A program made the position numbers and the translations under genes. DNA of 64,000 bases, taken from CF-46 sp963760735 (GTDB lineage: Bacteria; Chloroflexota; Limnocylindria; Limnocylindrales; CSP1-4). Position 1 is the stretch's first letter. Every line of letters starts with the position of its first letter. This document shows positions 59,047 to 64,000 of the stretch, piece by piece. The notes under the pieces were generated by a model. The model had not been told where the DNA came from, did not search any database, and was given only the letters and a program-made list of their open reading frames with translations. The stretch spans positions 729,594-793,593 of the forward strand of contig CAVXEB010000007.1 in NCBI GenBank assembly GCA_963760735.1, in the 5' to 3' direction.

Positions 59047-59050
59047 GCCA
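59035..59050 (+). repeat. tRNA 3'-end-like direct repeat, right copy (putative att)
   Basis: CCTGTCGGGCGCGCCA, identical to 52640-52655. Together the copies bracket 6.4 kb that holds the IS481 relic, the enolase-type gene, the GntR gene and the sugar ABC genes. Confidence 0.6.
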
Positions 59051-59510
59051 CTCCAACCGTTTGCCGCAGCGCCCCCGTTCCTTCTTGGCCGATCGGGCCA
59101 CGTCGGCAGCAGCGCCGCAGGTCTCGCCATGCGACGATCGTCGCGAGTGCCCGAAGCGGTGCCATGACGATCAGGTACGGAAGGGCGAAGAGCCACCCGA
59201 GGGCGAAGCTCACCGGCGCCATCACGAGGGCCAGCACTGCGCCACGACGCCTGCCCTGCCAGAGCCATCGGCAGATGAGGACGTCGACGATCGAGACTCC
59301 GATGAGGAGCCACGCCAGGGCCCAGCCAAGCGGCGTCAGGCGATCGGTCCCGATCTCAGGGTACGGGCCGCCAAGGAGCCGCCAGCCGAATGGGGTTCAT
59401 CGCCAACTCACCCCGCTCTCGGTGGTACAGGATGACGGCCAGGGTGGCGACCGCCCAGCCGATGCCCGGCACGGCGTAGATCACCGCAAGGACCTGTGTC
59501 GTGCGCAGTC

Positions 59511-59753
59511 GCTCAGCCGAGATACCGGCTGGCGCTGGTGAGCTACGGCGCCATCGACGCGGGTGCGTACGTCGACCCGCCCATCACGACCATCGCCCTC
59601 CCGGCGGAGGAGATGGGCCTCCTCGCCGCCCGCCTGCTCGCGGCGCGGATCCGCGGCGAGCCGCCCGCGGGGACGACCCACCTGCCCGGACGGCTGGTCG
59701 TGCGACCCAGCTGCGGCCACCACGATGACCGGCCAGCGGGGAGCGAAGCATGA
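59511..59753 (+). pseudogene. C-terminal remnant of a LacI-family regulator
   Basis: The plus strand encodes YRLALVSYGAIDAGAYVDPPITTIALPAEEMGLLAARLLAARIRGEPPAGTTHLPGRLVVRPSCG and a stop at 59751. This is the effector-domain C-terminus of LacI/GalR regulators. No DNA-binding or N-terminal effector part exists upstream; the sequence there belongs to the oppositely oriented membrane-protein remnant. The two remnants meet near 59510, a rearrangement point. Confidence 0.7.
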
Positions 59754-59771
59754 CGACGCACTGAACAGGGC

Positions 59772-59800
59772 TTGCATCCGGAGATCGACGGGCGTATAAA
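59772..59800 (+). promoter_or_regulatory. Promoter of the ArsR-SRPBCC operon (copy 2)
   Basis: TTGCAT (59772-59777) and TATAAA (59795-59800) are 17 bases apart, and the ATG at 59810 lies 9 bases after the -10, giving a leaderless or nearly leaderless transcript. Confidence 0.65.
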
Positions 59801-59809
59801 GTGAACCAG

Positions 59810-60175
59810 ATGGTTCAGTATCCCGATGGTCGGCTCGACGTCTCGTTCGCGGCGCTGTCCGACGCCACCCGCCGTGGCGTCCTGGAGCGGCTCGGACGGG
59901 GCGACGCGTCGATCACGGAGCTGGCCGGATCGTTCCGCATGACCCTCACGGGCATGCGCAAGCACGTCGGGGTGCTGGAGCAGGCCGGGCTCGTCACGAC
60001 CGAGAAGGTCGGGCGCGTGCGGACCTGCCGGCTCGGCCCGCGCCGGCTCGAGGACGAGACCGCGTGGATCGAGCAGCAGCGCCGGATGTGGGACGCCCGG
60101 TTCGACGAGCTGGAGCAGGTCGTCGCGGAGCGACGACGGAAGGAGCATGTCCATGGACACCCGAAGCGCCGCTGA
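59810..60175 (+). CDS. ArsR-family transcriptional regulator
   Basis: A 121-residue winged helix protein: LDVSFAALSDATRRGVLERLGRGDASITELAGSFRMTLTGMRKHVGVLEQAGLVTTEKVGRVRTCRLGPRRLEDETAWIEQQRRMWDARFDELEQVVAERRR. It belongs to the metal-independent ArsR subgroup paired with AHSA1/SRPBCC proteins. ATG at 59810 is chosen from the promoter position; a GTG three codons earlier is possible. Its end overlaps the SRPBCC gene by 23 bases, so the two are co-translated. Confidence 0.92.
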   Translation: MVQYPDGRLDVSFAALSDATRRGVLERLGRGDASITELAGSFRMTLTGMRKHVGVLEQAGLVTTEKVGRVRTCRLGPRRLEDETAWIEQQRRMWDARFDELEQVVAERRRKEHVHGHPKRR

Positions 60176-60674
60176 GCCCACCGCCACCCAGGACCGCACG
60201 ACGGTCGAACGGACGTCGGAGCGCGAGCTCGTCGTCACGCGGACGATCGACGGCCCGCCGCCCAGCGTGTTCGAGGCGTGGACCGACGCCGACCTGTTCC
60301 GGCAGTGGTGGGTCCCGAAGTCGTTGGGCGTGACGCTGCTGTCGTGCGAGATCGATGCACGCGTCGGCGGCGGCTACCGGCTCACGTTCGACAATGGGGC
60401 CGCGGAACCGATGGCGTTCTTCGGCCGCTACCTCGAGGTGACGCCGCCGTCGCGCCTGGTCTGGACCAACGAGGAGGGTGATGGCGGGCACGTCGTGACG
60501 ACCGCGACCTTCGAGGAGGATCACGGCCGGACACGGTTGGTCGTCCACGACCTCTATCCCTCGAAGGAGGCGCTTGACGACGCGGTCGCGTCCGGGGCGA
60601 CGAGCTGGAATCCCGAGACGTTCGACCAGCTCGACGAGCTGCTCGTCAGGCTGGGCACGAGCACGCGTCGGTAG
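60153..60674 (+). CDS. SRPBCC (AHSA1-type) protein
   Basis: A 173-residue protein: ELVVTRTIDGPPPSVFEAWTDADLFRQWWVPKSLGVTLLSCEIDARVGGGYRLTFDN, RYLEVTPPSRLVWTNEEGDGGHVVTTATFEEDHGRTRLVVHDLYPSKEALDDA. It is a typical AHSA1 ligand-binding fold. AAGGAG lies 7 bases before ATG 60153 and only 1 base before ATG 60147, so the second is used. It forms an ArsR-SRPBCC pair like the one at 30140-31155, though the two pairs are not close in sequence. Confidence 0.9.
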   Translation: MDTRSAAEPTATQDRTTVERTSERELVVTRTIDGPPPSVFEAWTDADLFRQWWVPKSLGVTLLSCEIDARVGGGYRLTFDNGAAEPMAFFGRYLEVTPPSRLVWTNEEGDGGHVVTTATFEEDHGRTRLVVHDLYPSKEALDDAVASGATSWNPETFDQLDELLVRLGTSTRR

Positions 60675-60682
60675 CGCGTCGC

Positions 60683-60907
60683 GTGCTGACGCCGGTCGCG
60701 GACGGGGTCGCGCTCCACCGGAGCGAGCTCCTCCAGAACCAGACGGTGGTCCGGACGCACCGCTGGGCCCGCAACTGGACGGGTCCGAGGCAATACCACG
60801 TCGGGCGCGATCTCGCGAGCCTCGCCGAGGCGGTCATCCGGGCTCGCCCGTCCGGCGAAGGCCTGCAGACGGTCGCCGTCCAGAGTGGGCGGCCCCCCAC
60901 TGGATGA
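60683..60907 (+). pseudogene. N-terminal remnant of a metallo-beta-lactamase-fold protein
   Basis: A GTG-started frame reads LTPVADGVALHRSELLQNQTVV, the usual first strands of MBL-fold hydrolases (VADGVxVHRSELLxxNTVVV), then loses similarity before the HxHxDH motif, which is absent in all frames nearby. A short relic is the best reading. From 60908 to 61070 nothing is recognised. Confidence 0.4.
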
Positions 60908-61070
60908 CCGCAGCCCCGAGGTGGGCGAGGACTTCAATCACGCGATCAAGACGTACCGGTTGGAGCACGAGGCGGCAAGGGCCAGACGTCGTGAAGCTTC
61001 GGCGTCCTGGTGCGAGAGGATGGGGTTCCGGCTCACCCGGCTCGCCGTCCGCCGGCAAGGCCGCCGAGGA

Positions 61071-61850
61071 TCAGAGCGTGTCGTTGGCGATGCCGAGCTG
61101 GCGTTGCGTCCAGCCGATGAGCCGGGTGACCTGATCCGCCCCGAGCACGTCGCAGGCCCAGCCCCAGTGGATCGAGACGACGTCGCCGGGACAGACCTCG
61201 CCAAGGAACCCGTGGCCGTCCCGCCATCCCGTGACCTGCTCGATGCGGGGCGGTCCGAACGACAGCTTGCCGTCGGTCAGGACAAGCGGCACCGCGTTGA
61301 CCACGAGGGTGTCACCGACGCGATCCTGGACGCGGCCCCACCGAATTCGACAGGAGTCCATGGTCTCGAGAACCCTGTCGGCCTGTTCCGCGCGCATGAG
61401 CCCCACCTTGGGAAAGACGTCGAGGACATGGAACGCGTGGACCGGCTTCGCCCCGGAGGGTGCGCTCGCCAGGAGCCACTTCCACGCAGGCTTCCCGAGC
61501 CGAGGCCGGAAGCGCAGACGCAACGACTCGCCGAGCAGGTCGGGCGTCACCGACTCGAGGAGAGGACTTCCCAGCCAGTATGCCTCGACCACCCGTCGAT
61601 CGAGCGGGTCCGTGATCGCGTTGGCCCGGGCGATGAGCTCCAGGTACGGGTAGGCGCCGTCGAAGCCGAGCGCGAGCTCGCGCAGCTCGCGCTCGTCACT
61701 GCCATCGCTCGTCTCGCCGAAGATGGCCTCGGCGTCGTCCGGCCCGCAGAGCCCGAGGCGGTTGGGGCCGTACGCGTACCTCGCGAAGAGGACCGGACCG
61801 GAGGGCTCGGCTCGGGCCGGGTCAGCCCTCGAGGGATGCGGGGGATGCAT
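61071..61850 (-). CDS. DUF6390 family protein
   Basis: A 259-residue protein with the DUF6390 opening GPVLFARYAYGPNRLGLCGPDDAEAIFG, then FDGAYPYLELIARANAITDPLDRRVVEAYWLGSPLLESV and a C-terminal part VSIHWGWACDVLGADQVTRLIGWTQRQLGIAN. No enzymatic residues are recognised. I recall the family beside [NiFe]-hydrogenase genes in other bacteria; here hypC and hydrogenase diaphorase genes are within 2 kb, which fits a hydrogenase-related role. The ATG at 61850 overlaps the end of the EamA gene by 29 bases. Confidence 0.75.
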   Translation of the reverse strand: MHPPHPSRADPARAEPSGPVLFARYAYGPNRLGLCGPDDAEAIFGETSDGSDERELRELALGFDGAYPYLELIARANAITDPLDRRVVEAYWLGSPLLESVTPDLLGESLRLRFRPRLGKPAWKWLLASAPSGAKPVHAFHVLDVFPKVGLMRAEQADRVLETMDSCRIRWGRVQDRVGDTLVVNAVPLVLTDGKLSFGPPRIEQVTGWRDGHGFLGEVCPGDVVSIHWGWACDVLGADQVTRLIGWTQRQLGIANDTL

Positions 61851-62757
61851 CGATCCGCCGGGGCCCGACCGTGGCCGCGACGACGAGCGCCAAGGCGACG
61901 ACGATGAGGATGTAGCCGAGCACGACCCGCAGATCGGGTGTCGTGCCATTCGAAAGCGAGCTCAGGGCGCCCGTGACGACGGCCCCGGCCACGAGGATGC
62001 AGGTCACGGTCGTCGCCGGCGCGAGGCGCAGCGCACCGAACCATGTCGCCACATAGCCCGCGAGGAGGACGCCGGTGACGAGGATCCACAGGAGCGCCTC
62101 GCCGCCGATCGTCGCGAGGCCGCCGAGCCGTCCGGTCAGGGCCAGATAGCCGAGCAGGAAGACGAACCCGAGCCCCATCCGGACGGCCCCGAGCAGCGGC
62201 GCGGACACCACGAAGAGGAGGCGCTTGGCGAGGACGATCTCGACCGACCAGAGCAGCGTCGCGATGGCGATCATCGTCTCCCCGGCACCCCAGCCCATGC
62301 CCGTCGGTGGGGCCACGAGGACCTGGCCGGCGAACAGCACCCCGAGAGCGACGATCTGGATCAGCCCGATGCGTTCACCCAGAAACGGCACCGCCATCAG
62401 GGCAACCCAGATGAACAGCGTCTTCTGGATGAACGCGGCCGTCGGGGCGGTGGCCATGGCGAGCCCGCTGAAGAAGAGCACGAACGGGATGCTGCCGCCG
62501 ATGATCGCGACGACGACGAGCCCGGCGCGATGGGGCCGGTCGAGCGACCTCGTCTCGCGAGCGGCACCGAGAGCGAGTGCCAGGCCCACCAGGATGACGG
62601 CGGCGACACCGTTCTTGGCGGTCGTGTAGACCGTCGCGTCCGGCACGAGCTTGACGCCGAAGGCATTCAGGTAGATCGAGAGCCCACTGATCGCTGCCGC
62701 CCCGAGGGCGAGCAGGACTCCACGCTCGGCGTTCAGAACGGGACGCTCTCCGGCCAT
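61822..62757 (-). CDS. EamA/DMT-family membrane transporter
   Basis: A 311-residue protein with ten membrane segments in two EamA repeats: VLLALGAAAISGLSIYLNAFG-GVKLVPDATVYTTAKNGVAAVIL and MIAIATLLWSVEIVLAKRLLF-VVSAPLLGAVRMGLGFVFLLGYL. A drug/metabolite-type carrier, substrate unknown. Starting at ATG 62757, two bases after the hypC stop, it is part of the hypC-EamA-DUF6390 unit; in such a context nickel or another hydrogenase-related solute is conceivable but not shown. Confidence 0.87.
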   Translation of the reverse strand: MAGERPVLNAERGVLLALGAAAISGLSIYLNAFGVKLVPDATVYTTAKNGVAAVILVGLALALGAARETRSLDRPHRAGLVVVAIIGGSIPFVLFFSGLAMATAPTAAFIQKTLFIWVALMAVPFLGERIGLIQIVALGVLFAGQVLVAPPTGMGWGAGETMIAIATLLWSVEIVLAKRLLFVVSAPLLGAVRMGLGFVFLLGYLALTGRLGGLATIGGEALLWILVTGVLLAGYVATWFGALRLAPATTVTCILVAGAVVTGALSSLSNGTTPDLRVVLGYILIVVALALVVAATVGPRRIDASPASLEG

Positions 62758-62759
62758 CG

Positions 62760-62984
62760 CTATCCGACCCCCTGCGACTGAGATTCGTGGAGCAGGGCCA
62801 GGATCTCCGTGGCCTCCTCCGGCTCGACGATCTCGAGCACGGTGCCGGTCGCGACGATGACCCAGTCGCCGACCGCGACCTCCGGGACGAGCAGCAGCGA
62901 CGCTCGTCGTCGGCGACCGTCGATCTCCACGAGCGCGCTGTCGTCGCCGACCTCGAGGACCTGTCCCGGATAGGTCACGCACAT
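62760..62984 (-). CDS. hypC: HypC/HupF-family hydrogenase maturation chaperone
   Basis: A 74-residue protein starting MCVTYPGQVLEVGDDSALVEIDGRRRRASLLLVPEVAVGDWVIVATGTVLEIVEPEEATEIL. The obligatory N-terminal Met-Cys, the PG turn, and VGDWVIV(A/H)-G match HypC, which carries the Fe(CN)2CO precursor to the large subunit. The family consensus starts MC(L/I)AxPG, so V-T-Y is a mild variant. It is divergent from hoxE across 192 bases. Confidence 0.88.
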   Translation of the reverse strand: MCVTYPGQVLEVGDDSALVEIDGRRRRASLLLVPEVAVGDWVIVATGTVLEIVEPEEATEILALLHESQSQGVG

Positions 62985-63135
62985 GGGGGCAGGATACGCC
63001 CAGCGACGGCGCGGCCGGGTGAGCCCACGGCATGCTCGGCCATCGGACTCACCGCTCTGTCCGTGCGATTCGGCCCGTGACTCGATGAGTGCCCCATGCG
63101 GGCGTCCGACGCCAAGCAGTCCATGCTTCCCATGA

Positions 63136-63163
63136 GATGATGGGGCAGCGCATCAGCATCATC
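63136..63163. repeat. Inverted repeat before hoxE, possible operator
   Basis: GATGATG and CATCATC form perfect 7-bp arms 14 bases apart, ending 13 bases before the hoxE GTG in the divergent hypC-hoxE spacer. It could bind a regulator or fold in the hoxE leader. Confidence 0.35.
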
Positions 63164-63176
63164 GTGGGAGAAGGCC

Positions 63177-63668
63177 GTGCCGGTCGCCCAGGTCAAACCG
63201 CCCCTCCCGAGCGACGACGAGCGGTGGCGCATCGTCGAGACTCGGATGCGTCGCCTCGGTAACCGCCCCGACGCGCTCATCGAGGCCCTTCACTCGGCAC
63301 AGGAAGCCTTCGGCTACATCGACGATGACGCACTGCGATTCATCGGCGACACGCTGTCGGTGCCGCCATCGACGGTGTTCGGTGTCGCGACCTTCTACCA
63401 CTACTTCAGGCTCAGGGCGCCGGGCGAGCACACGTGCGTGGTCTGCACGGGGACGGCCTGTTACATCAACGGCGCGCTGGAGCTGCTGTCGTCGATCGAG
63501 GCGACATTCGGTGTGAGGCCGCACGAGACGACGGCCGACCGCAAGATCTCGCTCCTGACCGGCCGCTGTTTCGGGTCCTGCAGCCTCGCGCCCGCCGCGA
63601 TCGTCGACGGCGAGGTCCAGGCACGGGTGGACGCGCCCGAGTTCGTCCAACGGCTCCAGGCCCTGTGA
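63177..63668 (+). CDS. hoxE: HoxE/NuoE-like [2Fe-2S] diaphorase subunit
   Basis: A 163-residue NuoE/HoxE-family protein from GTG, preceded by GGGAGAAGG. The thioredoxin-like fold binds one [2Fe-2S] cluster via CTGTACYINGA and GRCFGSCSLAP (four Cys). An N-terminal helical part (MRRLGNRPDALIEALHSAQEAFGYIDDDALRFIGDTLSVPPSTVFGVATFYHYF) is standard. In NAD-coupled hydrogenases this subunit passes electrons between HoxF and HoxU. NuoE of complex I is the alternative, but hypC next door favours hydrogenase. Confidence 0.8.
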   Translation: MPVAQVKPPLPSDDERWRIVETRMRRLGNRPDALIEALHSAQEAFGYIDDDALRFIGDTLSVPPSTVFGVATFYHYFRLRAPGEHTCVVCTGTACYINGALELLSSIEATFGVRPHETTADRKISLLTGRCFGSCSLAPAAIVDGEVQARVDAPEFVQRLQAL

Positions 63669-64000
63669 CCGAACAGCCGGCATCCGCACCCCGATCACGG
63701 CCAGGCATGCAGAGCGTCGTCCGGTCCGATCCGATCCGCGCGTCCGCGTACGTCTGCGAAGCCGTCAGTTGTCTGTCGACGGGGTCGCACGAGATCCTCA
63801 CCGGACTCGGTACCCGGATCGCCGACACGACCATGACCGACGTTGCCGTCAAGCGAGTCGGCTGTCTGGGGCTCTGCGCCGCCGGACCCCTTGTCCAGAT
63901 CCCGGAGACAGGCGAGCTGTTCCGGCAGGTGAGGCCGGACGCGCTCGGGCCGATCATCGAGGCTCTCGAGACCGTGTCGCCGGCGTCCGGCCGGGTCACG
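63665..64000 (+). CDS. hoxF: HoxF/NuoF-like diaphorase subunit, 5' part
   Basis: A GTG overlapping the hoxE stop (GTGA) opens a frame to the window edge (112 residues seen). VCEAVSCLSTGSHEIL and VKRVGCLGLCAAGPLVQIPETGELF give the four Cys of the N-terminal [2Fe-2S] thioredoxin-like domain of HoxF-type subunits, absent from plain NuoF. The FMN and NADH domains lie beyond the window. Together with hoxE it forms the NAD(P)-reactive half of a bidirectional hydrogenase or a similar Fe-S flavoprotein such as formate dehydrogenase. Confidence 0.75.
   Translation, partial: MTEQPASAPRSRPGMQSVVRSDPIRASAYVCEAVSCLSTGSHEILTGLGTRIADTTMTDVAVKRVGCLGLCAAGPLVQIPETGELFRQVRPDALGPIIEALETVSPASGRVT

Larger units (their letters stand above)
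58791..59505 (-). pseudogene. Remnant of a small membrane protein, chimeric at the right repeat
   Basis: From about 59505 one frame reads AERLRTTQVLAVIYAVPGIGWAVATLAVILYHRERGELAMNPIRLAA, and after a break near 59375 another continues RLLGGPYPEIGTDRLTPLGWALAWLLIGVSIVDVLICRWLWQGRRRG and FALGWLFALPYLIVMAPLRALATIVAWRDL. This is a coherent multi-pass membrane protein without a plausible N-terminus. Beyond the repeat at 59035-59050 the frame runs into unrelated residues (VLAAYEIPIEGRDEWVAAAGRLALENGLELVEGL). It is a broken gene at the edge of the module; no function assigned. Confidence 0.5.

Noticed and set aside
60938..61204. Minus-strand ORF overlapping the DUF6390 gene end
   Set aside because: Ser/Arg-rich chance frame without ribosome-binding site or domain.

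Overview
The window is a 64 kb piece of a GC-rich bacterial chromosome (roughly 65-70% GC by eye) with tightly packed operons, many GTG/TTG starts and frequent 4-base ATGA or GTGA overlaps. The gene content (DUF6325 and SHOCT small proteins, orphan Hcp, DUF885, several class III cyclase-like proteins, DyP peroxidase, a [NiFe]-hydrogenase locus) resembles uncultured soil or freshwater Chloroflexota more than a classical actinobacterium. No rRNA or universal marker gene is present, so this placement is an inference.

Layout. 1-9.7 kb: one long minus-strand cluster for storage-carbohydrate and redox metabolism (SCP2-like protein, amylo-1,6-glucosidase-type debranching enzyme broken by two small indels, NDH-2-like flavoprotein, GMC oxidoreductase, MFS transporter, SDR, glgX, and a cut-off gene). 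9.9-13.5 kb: secreted CapA-like protein, tRNA-Asp with its terminator, and a membrane-anchored proline/threonine-linker protein. 13.6-17.7 kb: plus-strand threonine aldolase, DUF885, HisA and cyclophilin. 17.75-18.23 kb: a non-coding stretch with a plausible promoter, a foldable RNA and a strong hairpin. 18.2-21.8 kb: cupin-cyclase, ABC-2 exporter, orphan Hcp. 21.9-30.1 kb: stress/envelope-type small proteins, including two paralogous DUF6325 plus small-protein pairs, a holin-phosphatase fusion and a K+ channel, with an SDR and hydrolases between. 30.1-35.7 kb: ArsR-SRPBCC pair, DyP peroxidase, thioredoxin-like protein, tandem alpha/beta hydrolases. 36-39.2 kb: a 1051-residue cyclase/ATPase/TPR signalling protein.

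From tRNA-Arg(CCG) at 39.7 kb onward the region looks accessory. At 39.9-42.4 kb lies a MerR-controlled set: two near-identical 26-bp MerR-type promoter sites, one before merR and one before a DUF2652-SRPBCC fusion gene that is overlapped by a second SRPBCC and a VOC gene. Further cyclase-like genes follow to 45.4 kb, then a CDF-like protein, an ABC-2 exporter with a divergent MarR, and a CLC channel. At 52.6-59.05 kb a sugar module (enolase-superfamily enzyme, GntR regulator, binding protein and two permeases, no ATPase) lies between two identical 16-bp repeats that match a tRNA 3' end with CCA, next to an IS481 relic. Gene remnants lie just outside it. The last 3 kb returns to intact genes: DUF6390, EamA transporter, HypC, and the first two genes of a Hox-type hydrogenase diaphorase running off the edge.

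Small reading-frame breaks cluster at 8.2-8.7 and 40.7-52.0 kb and are absent from 10-40 kb. They may be assembly indels or decay of accessory genes; each affected gene is flagged. Several regulatory genes have a -10-like hexamer 5-9 bases before the start codon, suggesting leaderless transcripts.
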